From NCBI GenBank assembly GCA_041391965.1, contig JAWKMZ010000001.1:310001-374000 (forward strand): 64,000 bases of DNA, given 5' to 3'. Each line of letters starts with the position of its first letter. Within the stretch, counting starts at the first letter, position 1. Shown here piece by piece: positions 24,963 through 33,073 of the stretch. The stretch comes from JAWKMZ01 sp041391965 (GTDB taxonomy: Bacteria; Bacteroidota; Bacteroidia; Flavobacteriales; Flavobacteriaceae). Below the pieces are notes generated by a model that saw nothing but the letters and a program-made list of their open reading frames with translations, was not told the origin of the DNA and did not search any database. The position numbers were made by a program, and so were the translations under genes.

Positions 24963-24990
24963 AAAAAAGGGAGCAAATTACTCCCTTTTT
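24963..24990. terminator. Bidirectional terminator after the T9SS-secreted protein gene
   Basis: AAAAAGGGAG and CTCCCTTTTT around a 7-nt loop (perfect), 23 bp beyond the stop of the minus-strand gene at 25013. Confidence 0.88.
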
Positions 24991-25012
24991 AAAAATTAAT
25001 GAAAATATGTCC

Positions 25013-27814
25013 TTATTTTATAATGAATTTCTTTGTTTCGGCAAATGTCCCTTTTGTAAACTTCGCAAAGTAATTTCCTGCAGCTAAATTTAATTTTAAG
25101 CTTGTGTTATTGGTATTCAAATCTAATCTGGAATTATATACTTGTTGACCATTCAAATCAAAAACTGTCAAATTAACCAAACCTAAATTTTCATTTGAAG
25201 CTACTGTAATATTACCATTAGAAATAGTAGGATAAAGCTTAAGTTTATGTTTTTCAAAATTATTATCTACAATACTAAGTGGTGTTGCAGTAAACTGACC
25301 TGTAAACAATCCTCTACCATGCGTAGCCGCCAAAATAACATTGTCAGAGGTTCTCAAGTCCAAATCAACAACTGTCACATCGCTCATACCATTATAGTAC
25401 TGTACCCAAGTTGGGGAAGCAGCTGTTATATCAGGTGTTGCCCAAATACCAAGTTCTGTACCAATAATAACTTCATTTGGAAGCAATGGGTTTTGTAATA
25501 TACATTTAACTGGCATATCTGGTAAGTTGCCTTCTTTATTTTGCCACGAAGTTCCACCATTATTGGTATACCAAACACTTATAACTCCATAATTGAACAT
25601 GGTTACTAATATCTCATTTTCATTTTGACCAAATTCAATGTCAGAGATACTTCCAACAAAACTTCCTGAGCCAATATTAGACCAAGCTGGTGCATTGTCA
25701 GCATTGGTAAGTTTTAACAAACGTCCATTTTGCAATCCAACCAACAAAGTTGCCGTATTGGTTGGAGGGGTTCCATTCGTAGAATATGGGTTTATTTTAA
25801 ACGCTGTAGGTCTTGCATTTAGCAATGTATTTGTTAAATCTGTCGTCGATAATAATTGAGGAAAATTAACATTTACATACCTTGTAATGCGATTTGTTCC
25901 GCCTGTGGATGAGTTAACATACAATACATTTCTATTATCATCTAATTCTGCTTGATTAATAAAATCGCCTCCAGATTCGTCAGCACCTGTTATTTCATAG
26001 ACGTTAGAATTATAATTTGGAAAACTAGAAAAATAATGAACTCTTCCTGGGTAAGAGGTAATTAAATAGTCGCCATTTTTACTAATTTCTGTATAAGCAC
26101 CATCGCCACCTCTTGGGTCTGCATAGGCATTGGCTCCAGCAACAGAATTTATGGATATTTGTGTACCATTGTCTTGCAAACCACCAACTAAATCATCGCC
26201 ATTGGCAACATCAACTTGGTTAATATCTGCATAATAAAATTGGGTCGTATTATAATTTTTGTTTCTTGATTGAATGGCATTTGTATTATTACTGTTTACA
26301 ATTGAAGCAATATTACTTGCATAATAAACGCCTCCATCATTTCCAAAAACAGCTTGGTTGCCATTACTACCAGGTCTAAATACAATTGCATGTTGATCGG
26401 CATGCATTAATGGCACCTGTAGGGTATTAAGCCCTGGGTTATTAGACCATTTAGAAATCTGACTCCAAGAAATTCCAAAATCAACAGTTCTAAACAAATC
26501 AACACCGCCAACATATAACACATCATTTTGGTCTGCCTCTATAGGTAAATCATAAAATGACTGACCTCTTGTAAAGTCAGTAGCAGGAATACCATTATCA
26601 GCATCATTAGGTTCAGATGGCAAGGTTGCAAAAGTAGCAAAGGCATTAGTTGTATAATACAAATCTGCAGCACTCCCTGTGTTGACAGCTACCCAAAAAA
26701 TATTGGCATTGACTTGAGAAGGTTCTAATTCAGTACGTCTGGCACCATTAATTGTATTAATCAAATTAAAGGTGTTACCATCAGTCGATTCATAAATATC
26801 TCCACCTGGGTTTCCAAACGGATCACTTGTGGTTGTCAACCAAATATTATTGTTAATGTCCAATTCTATATCACAAGGATCTTTATAAGCGCCATTAGCA
26901 TGTTTAATTTCAAAACGTGTCCAAGTAGTTCCATTATCAACCGATTTATAAAGTCCCATTTCATCAAATCCGTTCACGTTGGTTGGATTAGATGCATCTG
27001 CATACTGTGCGCTTGAAATAGCAGCATACAGCTCGGTGGAGCCACCTACATTTCGTGCTACAATATCATTAACATAAAAATAGCCACTGACTAATTGCCC
27101 AGAAGTACTTGTAACTGAGCCTAAAACATTTTGCCATGTCACACCTGCATCTGTTGAGCGCCAAATACCACGTCCAACCGCTTGTCCAGATGTAAAAGAC
27201 TCACCAGAACCTATAAAAAAAGTGTTAGAATTGTTTGGATCTGAAATAATTGTGGTCACTGAAATATTTGCTTGGACATTGAGTTGTGTCCAGCTTGAGT
27301 TTGGATTAGTAATATCATCATTAACCCATAAACCACCAGAAACACCTCCAGCAAAAACACGTGTATAATCATCCGCTGGGTTTGCGTTGTTGATGTCATT
27401 AGGATCAAACATTATTCCTCTGGTTCGACCTCCTTGATCATTAGGTCCTCTATCTACCCAAGGTGCTGATGACGAACCACTAACGCCTCTTGAGGCTTCT
27501 CTGTCTGCTTTTAGCTGTGCTTGCAATTCTAAGACACGTTCTGGCATTGGTTTGCCTGTGTTTGGATCCATGGTGAGTTCCCACATACGTTCAAAATAAG
27601 GGTTTGGTGGTAAACCGCGCTCTTCACGTTCTTCTTCGGATAAGTTTTTTGTTTTAGCAAATGGGCTGTTTTTAAGAAACATAGCATGTTTTTGCTTTAA
27701 CGCCAATACGTTAGCATCTACCTCATCTTGATTTTTGCTTTTAAACTTTAATATTAATACTGCTGCTAAAGTAAGTGCAATTAACACAAAACCAAATTGT
27801 AATTTATTTTTCAT
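25013..27814 (-). CDS. Secreted sortilin/BNR-type beta-propeller protein with T9SS sorting domain
   Basis: 933 residues with an N-terminal membrane-like signal (MKNKLQFGFVLIALTLAAVL). The body holds repeated Asp-box-like units of the VPS10/sialidase propeller type (STDAGVTWQNV, SVDNGTTWTRFE, TVDFGISWSQIS, TNNGGTSWQNK). The last 75 residues are a type IX sorting domain (LKLYPTISNGNITV ... NGQQVY ... KKFIIK). It is therefore exported through the outer membrane and attached or released at the surface. No catalytic motif is visible. It ends 8 bp after the dGTPase gene upstream on the same strand, so they may share a transcript although the functions look unrelated. Confidence 0.85.
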   Translation of the reverse strand: MKNKLQFGFVLIALTLAAVLILKFKSKNQDEVDANVLALKQKHAMFLKNSPFAKTKNLSEEEREERGLPPNPYFERMWELTMDPNTGKPMPERVLELQAQLKADREASRGVSGSSSAPWVDRGPNDQGGRTRGIMFDPNDINNANPADDYTRVFAGGVSGGLWVNDDITNPNSSWTQLNVQANISVTTIISDPNNSNTFFIGSGESFTSGQAVGRGIWRSTDAGVTWQNVLGSVTSTSGQLVSGYFYVNDIVARNVGGSTELYAAISSAQYADASNPTNVNGFDEMGLYKSVDNGTTWTRFEIKHANGAYKDPCDIELDINNNIWLTTTSDPFGNPGGDIYESTDGNTFNLINTINGARRTELEPSQVNANIFWVAVNTGSAADLYYTTNAFATFATLPSEPNDADNGIPATDFTRGQSFYDLPIEADQNDVLYVGGVDLFRTVDFGISWSQISKWSNNPGLNTLQVPLMHADQHAIVFRPGSNGNQAVFGNDGGVYYASNIASIVNSNNTNAIQSRNKNYNTTQFYYADINQVDVANGDDLVGGLQDNGTQISINSVAGANAYADPRGGDGAYTEISKNGDYLITSYPGRVHYFSSFPNYNSNVYEITGADESGGDFINQAELDDNRNVLYVNSSTGGTNRITRYVNVNFPQLLSTTDLTNTLLNARPTAFKINPYSTNGTPPTNTATLLVGLQNGRLLKLTNADNAPAWSNIGSGSFVGSISDIEFGQNENEILVTMFNYGVISVWYTNNGGTSWQNKEGNLPDMPVKCILQNPLLPNEVIIGTELGIWATPDITAASPTWVQYYNGMSDVTVVDLDLRTSDNVILAATHGRGLFTGQFTATPLSIVDNNFEKHKLKLYPTISNGNITVASNENLGLVNLTVFDLNGQQVYNSRLDLNTNNTSLKLNLAAGNYFAKFTKGTFAETKKFIIK

Positions 27815-27822
27815 CTTAAATT

Positions 27823-29166
27823 TTATAAATAGTTTCCTTTTAATTTTTTATAAGTCAAAATGGCATTTCTATCTGATAGTTTTGCAACATAGTTACATAT
27901 TGCTAATAAACTATTGTATAAGCTGTTTTGGTTTAAGTCTAAAGTTTTTGGAAAAACTTTCAAAATAAGTTGGTTATAGGCAGAAAGTTTTCCTATGTGT
28001 TGGTTGTAAATAGTTTCTGTAAAGATATTTAAAACTTCATTAATAATCTCAAAACCTGCGATTTCTTTGTCAACAACTTCATCAGATTGGTACACTTTTT
28101 CTATACTGACCTTGATGATGTCTTTTATTTGTGCTTGATATTTGCTGATATCTAATAGTGCTTTTGAAAAGGTTCCCTTTAAAATTTCATCTTCATAGGT
28201 CATAAACAATTCAACAGCTTCTTTAATTAATGTACTAATTGACAAAGCGCGTAAATAACTAATTCGGTCTTCGGTATTGGATAAGGCATTGTAATTATTA
28301 ATATTTATGGTATCTCTTACTAAATTAATAAGATATTCTAAGGCATATTCTTCTTGTATCAGTCCTAAATTGATACCATCTTCAAAGTCGATGATGGTAT
28401 AACATATATCATCGGCTGCTTCTACTAAAAAGGCTAAAGGGTGTCTTGAAAAACTAATGTCATCTGTCTTACTTCTTTTTAAAAGCCCCAACTCATTGAC
28501 TATATCTAAAAAGGCTTCTTTTTCACTTTGAAAAAAACCGTATTTTTTGTCTGCAATATGTGTGGTTGGCTTTTTGGGTAAGGATTCTTTTGGGTATTTC
28601 ATAAATGCACCAAGGGTTGCATAGCTTAATCGTAAACCACCTTTTCGTCCTTGTCGGCTTTCGGTTAAAATTTTAAATCCATTAGCATTGCCTTCAAAAT
28701 CACATAAATCTTGGTATTCTTTAGCGGTCAAATGGTTTTTAAATTGTTTGCCTTTCCCATTTTTAAAAAATTCGCCAATTGCTTTTTCACCAGAATGCCC
28801 AAAAGGCGGATTCCCAATATCATGTGCCAATGCTGCTGCGGCCACAATAGCTCCAAAATCATGAGCTTGATAGCCATGTACATTTTGCAAATGCGGATAT
28901 TTTTCGAGCAGTTTCTGCCCAACGCGTCTTCCTAAACTTCGGCCAACTACACTTACTTCTAAGCTGTGCGTGAGGCGTGTGTGTACAAAATCGGTTTTTG
29001 ATAATGGTATTACTTGAGTTTTATCTTGAAGACTTCTAAATTCTGACGAAAAGATAACTCGGTCATAATCTACTTCAAAACCCAATCGTGTTTCGTCTTG
29101 TTCTTTACGTAAGCGTTTATTTTTGTCTCCAAAACGTTTTAAGGAGAGTAATTGTTCCCAATTCAT
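27823..29166 (-). CDS. dgt: Deoxyguanosinetriphosphate triphosphohydrolase
   Basis: 447 residues, HD-domain dNTPase that cleaves dGTP to deoxyguanosine and triphosphate. The HD ligands are visible as HTRLTHSLEV (His67), LAHDIGNPPFGHSGE (His115-Asp116, His124) and, later, ADDICYTIIDFED. The N-terminal SSEFRSLQDKTQV is family-typical. It helps balance dNTP pools, a theme shared with the ribonucleotide reductase and dCMP deaminase genes elsewhere in the window. Confidence 0.93.
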   Translation of the reverse strand: MNWEQLLSLKRFGDKNKRLRKEQDETRLGFEVDYDRVIFSSEFRSLQDKTQVIPLSKTDFVHTRLTHSLEVSVVGRSLGRRVGQKLLEKYPHLQNVHGYQAHDFGAIVAAAALAHDIGNPPFGHSGEKAIGEFFKNGKGKQFKNHLTAKEYQDLCDFEGNANGFKILTESRQGRKGGLRLSYATLGAFMKYPKESLPKKPTTHIADKKYGFFQSEKEAFLDIVNELGLLKRSKTDDISFSRHPLAFLVEAADDICYTIIDFEDGINLGLIQEEYALEYLINLVRDTININNYNALSNTEDRISYLRALSISTLIKEAVELFMTYEDEILKGTFSKALLDISKYQAQIKDIIKVSIEKVYQSDEVVDKEIAGFEIINEVLNIFTETIYNQHIGKLSAYNQLILKVFPKTLDLNQNSLYNSLLAICNYVAKLSDRNAILTYKKLKGNYL

Positions 29167-29318
29167 AGCGTCATTTTAGATGGCTACAAGGTAATTAATT
29201 TAGTTATAATTGAAATGTAAAGCTTTAAAAATACCCTTAGTTTTATTAATATTACTGGCATCATAGCACAAGCTTTATTTGCAAAGTTATTGTTTACTTC
29301 AAATCTTAATCTTAAAGA

Positions 29319-29334
29319 AACATTAAGTTAACAT
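29319..29334 (+). promoter_or_regulatory. Pho-box-like direct repeat before the phosphate porin gene
   Basis: AACAT at 29319-29323 and again at 29330-29334, 11 bp apart (ACATTAAGTTAACATTA). It lies just upstream of a TATTTG -7-like element (TTTG at 29347-29350). PhoB-type regulators bind direct repeats at 11-bp period. The same pair is found before the PiT transporter gene. Confidence 0.45.
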
Positions 29335-29374
29335 TAGTTTTTGTTATTTGCAGTGACAAAAACTAATAACTCAT

Positions 29375-30577
29375 ATGAAACCAAATTTAACGCTTCTTGC
29401 GTTACTTCTTTTTACACATACTATAATAAATGCTCAAGAAACTAAAGCTCCATCTTTTGGTAAAGGTCTTTTTAACCTTGTAGGCAAAGACAGTTTGTGG
29501 ACTATGAAAATTGGAGCACGAATGCAGTTTTTAAGTATTTCTAAATGGGATGATGTTTCTGGAAATTTTAATAACACTGAAACCAACTTTTTAGTAAGAC
29601 GTGCACGTTTAAAATTGGATGGTTTTGCTTACACACCAAAATTAAAGTACAAAATTGAACTTGGCTTATCAAACAATGATATTTCAGGAGCTTCTGAATA
29701 CACAAGCAATGCACCTCGATACATTCTTGATGCTGTTGTAAAATGGAACTTTGCACCAAATTTAGAATTATGGTTTGGTCAAACAAAACTTCCAGGCAAT
29801 AGAGAACGCTTGATATCATCAGGAAATCTTCAGTTTGTAGATAGGTCGTTGTTAAATAGTCAATTTAACATTGATAGAGATTTAGGGCTTCAATTAAGAC
29901 ATCATTTTAAGGTTTCAGAAACATTTTTAGTCAAGGAAGCTTTTGCCTTGTCAAAAGGTGAAGGTAGAAATGTAACATCCAAAAATTTTGGTGGACATCA
30001 ATATACCACACGTTTAGAATTGCTTCCTTTTGGTGATTTTAAAGACCAAGGTGATTATGTTGGAGGCGACTTGAGCAGGGAAAAAACTCCAAAATTAGCC
30101 TTAGGTTTTACCTATGATTTCAACAATAATGCTGTAAAAACCAAAAGTAATCAAGGTTCTTACATGCTTACAGATGATGGTTTTTTTGAAACCAATATAT
30201 CAACCATTTTTATAGATGCAATGTTTAAATACCAAGGATTATCAGTTATGGCAGAATATGCAAGCAGAGATGCAACACATCCAACAGCAAAAAATACTGA
30301 TGGTTCACTTACAGGTGATTTGGTACAAATTGGCAAAGGTTTAAACCTTCAAACAGGTTATGTATTTAAATCAAATTGGGAAGTTTCTGGACGTTATACA
30401 TCGATTGCATTAAATCAAATCATTACTGCAAAAACACCTAAAAATCAATACACGCTTGGTGTATCAAAATATATTGTTGGACACAAACTTAAAGTTCAGT
30501 CAGATATTAGCTATTTAGAAGGGATGAATACGGCTAATCAATTAATGTACAGACTTCAATTTGATATTCATTTTTAA
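29375..30577 (+). CDS. Phosphate-selective porin (OprP/OprO family)
   Basis: 400 residues. A signal peptide (MKPNLTLLALLLFTHTIINA) precedes an outer-membrane barrel of alternating strands with the family pieces IGARMQFLSIS, FLVRRARLKLDGFAYTPKLK and PNLELWFGQTKLPGNRE, ending in MYRLQFDIHF with a C-terminal Phe. OprP-type porins let phosphate or polyphosphate cross the outer membrane. It is followed after 69 bp by a PiT phosphate transporter gene, and both have the same direct repeat upstream, which supports phosphate as substrate. Confidence 0.9.
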   Translation: MKPNLTLLALLLFTHTIINAQETKAPSFGKGLFNLVGKDSLWTMKIGARMQFLSISKWDDVSGNFNNTETNFLVRRARLKLDGFAYTPKLKYKIELGLSNNDISGASEYTSNAPRYILDAVVKWNFAPNLELWFGQTKLPGNRERLISSGNLQFVDRSLLNSQFNIDRDLGLQLRHHFKVSETFLVKEAFALSKGEGRNVTSKNFGGHQYTTRLELLPFGDFKDQGDYVGGDLSREKTPKLALGFTYDFNNNAVKTKSNQGSYMLTDDGFFETNISTIFIDAMFKYQGLSVMAEYASRDATHPTAKNTDGSLTGDLVQIGKGLNLQTGYVFKSNWEVSGRYTSIALNQIITAKTPKNQYTLGVSKYIVGHKLKVQSDISYLEGMNTANQLMYRLQFDIHF

Positions 30578-30581
30578 AACA

Positions 30582-30598
30582 TAACATTTACGTAACAT
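30582..30598 (+). promoter_or_regulatory. Pho-box-like direct repeat before the PiT gene
   Basis: TAACAT at 30582-30587 and at 30593-30598, again 11 bp apart, with a TTAACAC further on at 30608-30613. A GATATTTG -7-like element ends at 30625. The distance to that element is 11 bp longer than at the porin gene, which keeps the site on the same helical face. Confidence 0.45.
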
Positions 30599-30646
30599 AC
30601 TATTTGTTAACACTAAAGATATTTGCAAATCATTTTAAATTAAATT

Positions 30647-32989
30647 ATGGAAAATATTTACTTATACATGATTATTGCCTTAGCCATTTTAGCCATTGCT
30701 GATTTGGTTGTAGGTGTCAGTAATGACGCGGTTAATTTCTTAAACTCTGCCATTGGTTCTAAAGCAGTTTCGTTTAAAACAATTATGATTGTTGCCAGCC
30801 TTGGAATTGCTATTGGTGCTGTATTTTCAAACGGAATGATGGAAGTAGCTCGAAAAGGCATTTTCAATCCTGGAGAATTTATGTTTAGCGAAATCATGAT
30901 TATTTTCATGGCTGTTATGATTACAGACATTCTTTTATTGGATTTTTTCAATTCTATTGGGATGCCAACCTCAACAACTGTCTCTATTGTCTTTGAACTA
31001 CTTGGAGCCGCTGTTGCCATGGCACTTATTAAAATTGGTCATGATGGAGGCAGTTTTGGTGATGTTGTTAACTATATAAACACGTCTAAAGCTTCAGAAA
31101 TTATATTTGGCATACTGCTTTCCGTTATTGTCGCATTTACCATTGGAGCTGTTGTGCAATGGTTTTCTAGACTTTTACTATCTTATAATTTTGAAAAAAA
31201 AGCACATTGGGTTGGTGCTTTATTTGGCGGTATTGCCCTTACAGGTATTACCTATTTTATTTTTATAAAAGGCATTGGTGGCACAAGTTTTGCAAAAGAA
31301 AGCTATGCTATCACAGGAGGAGAAACCATTAAAAGTTTTTTAGAACACCATGTTGTCTCTATTGTCGCCCTTAGTTTTGTCTTTTGGTCTCTACTATCAT
31401 ATTCATTAATATCATTTGCAAAAACTAACATTTATAAATTGGTTATTTTAGTAGGTACTTTTGCATTGGCTTTAGCCTTTGCAGGAAATGACTTGGTCAA
31501 CTTTATAGGGCCATCGACAGGCGCCTATCAAGCTTATTTAGATTTTATGAACCCTGCCATTAATACACATGGGTTAGCAGCCTCTGAGTTTTCGATGCAC
31601 AGTTTGAGTTCAAAAGCGACAACACCTACGGCCTTATTAGCTTTTGCAGGTTTGATTATGGTATTGACCTTATGGTTTTCTACAAAGGCCAAAAATGTTG
31701 TTAAAACATCTATTGATTTGGCAAGTCAAGGTGAGACAAAAGAACGTTTTCAACCCAACTTTTTATCCCGTGGGTTTGTTCGTTTTGCCATGACAACATC
31801 ACAAATATCATCCTATATATTACCAAAAACATGGCAAGCAAAAATTGATAAACAATTTGAAGCACCAGCCATAAAATTAGCTAAAGACAAGGTACACGAA
31901 TTGCCTTCTTTTGATTTGGTAAGAGCAGCTGTTAACCTTATGGTTGCTGCTGTTTTAATATCTATTGCTACATCGTATCAATTGCCTTTATCAACCACTT
32001 ATGTTACTTTTATGGTAGCAATGGGTTCATCTTTAGCAGACAGAGCTTGGGGAGCTGAAAGCGCAGTTTATAGAGTTGCAGGTGTGTTAAATGTTATTGG
32101 TGGTTGGTTTTTTACGGCGTTTAGTGCCTTTTTTGCTGCAGCATTAGTTGCTTATTTATTAAACCTAAACATCAATGTGATGTTTCCTATTTTGTTGGTG
32201 GTTGCTTTTGCTTTACTTATCAGAAGTTCAATTGCTCATAGTAAAAAGTCAAAAGAAGCAAAAGCTGAAGACAGTTTAACAAAAGCTGAAAGCAGCTCTG
32301 TACAAGGGGTAATACATGAAAGTGCTAATAATATTGCTAACGTTGTAAAACGCGGTAATAAAATTTATACCAATGCTATTAATGGTTTGGCAAAACAAAA
32401 CTTAGAATTACTAAAAAAGAACAAAAAACAAGTGGTCAAATTATCAGCAGAAGTTGATGAGTTAAGAGACAATGTGTTCTATTTTATTAAAAATTTAGAC
32501 GAGTCAAGTGTTGGTGCCAGCAACTTTTATATCCATATTTTGGGCTATTTGCAAGACATGACACAATCTTTAGAGTATATTACAAAAGTAAGTCATAAGC
32601 ATATTCACAACAATCATAAAAAACTGAAATTTAGCCAAATTAAAGAGCTAAAAGAAGTTGATGAACGTTTTGAGACCTTCTTTAATAATACCAAAAAAGC
32701 GTTTGATTCCAGATCATTTGAAGAAATTGGTGTCATCTTAGGAAGAAAGCAAGAAATTTTAGGCTTAGTTACCGACAAAATTCAAAAGCAGGTAGAACGA
32801 ACCCGAACAGAAGAATCGAGTCCAAAAAACACGACGCTCTATTTTAGCATTCTTATTGAAACCAAAGATTTATTAAATGCGACCATGAATCTTTTGGAAG
32901 AATATTACAATGCGCATGATAGCTCTGTAAAACCAGCTACAATTGCTGTGGTTGATGTTGTTATTGAAGATGGCAAATCTTCAAAATAA
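30647..32989 (+). CDS. Inorganic phosphate transporter, PiT family, fused to PhoU-like domain
   Basis: 780 residues. The membrane part (about 1-535) contains both PiT signature repeats: GVSNDAVNFLNSAIGSKA near residue 23 and AFAGNDLVNFIGPSTGAY near residue 280. The C-terminal part (about 560-770) is soluble and helical, with HIHNNHKKLKFSQIKELKEV, and resembles PhoU-type helical bundles. It imports phosphate with a cation. Single PiT proteins are about 420-540 residues, so the fusion is large but known from Bacteroidota. It pairs with the porin gene upstream. Confidence 0.9.
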   Translation: MENIYLYMIIALAILAIADLVVGVSNDAVNFLNSAIGSKAVSFKTIMIVASLGIAIGAVFSNGMMEVARKGIFNPGEFMFSEIMIIFMAVMITDILLLDFFNSIGMPTSTTVSIVFELLGAAVAMALIKIGHDGGSFGDVVNYINTSKASEIIFGILLSVIVAFTIGAVVQWFSRLLLSYNFEKKAHWVGALFGGIALTGITYFIFIKGIGGTSFAKESYAITGGETIKSFLEHHVVSIVALSFVFWSLLSYSLISFAKTNIYKLVILVGTFALALAFAGNDLVNFIGPSTGAYQAYLDFMNPAINTHGLAASEFSMHSLSSKATTPTALLAFAGLIMVLTLWFSTKAKNVVKTSIDLASQGETKERFQPNFLSRGFVRFAMTTSQISSYILPKTWQAKIDKQFEAPAIKLAKDKVHELPSFDLVRAAVNLMVAAVLISIATSYQLPLSTTYVTFMVAMGSSLADRAWGAESAVYRVAGVLNVIGGWFFTAFSAFFAAALVAYLLNLNINVMFPILLVVAFALLIRSSIAHSKKSKEAKAEDSLTKAESSSVQGVIHESANNIANVVKRGNKIYTNAINGLAKQNLELLKKNKKQVVKLSAEVDELRDNVFYFIKNLDESSVGASNFYIHILGYLQDMTQSLEYITKVSHKHIHNNHKKLKFSQIKELKEVDERFETFFNNTKKAFDSRSFEEIGVILGRKQEILGLVTDKIQKQVERTRTEESSPKNTTLYFSILIETKDLLNATMNLLEEYYNAHDSSVKPATIAVVDVVIEDGKSSK

Positions 32990-33012
32990 ACAACTAAAAA
33001 TATGACTAAAAC

Positions 33013-33053
33013 AAAAAGCATCGTTCCAAATATTATGGAAGCGATGCTTTTTT
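33013..33053. terminator. Bidirectional terminator between PiT and nrdA
   Basis: AAAAAGCATCG-TTCC at 33013-33027 pairs with GGAA-G-CGATGCTTTTT (one bulged G), T-runs on both strands. It separates the convergent PiT and nrdA genes. Confidence 0.82.
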
Positions 33054-33073
33054 AACACTTAAATTTTAATCTT

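Noticed and set aside
30658..31020. 120-residue minus-strand frame inside the PiT gene
   Set aside because: Antisense shadow of the transmembrane coding sequence with no start context or family.
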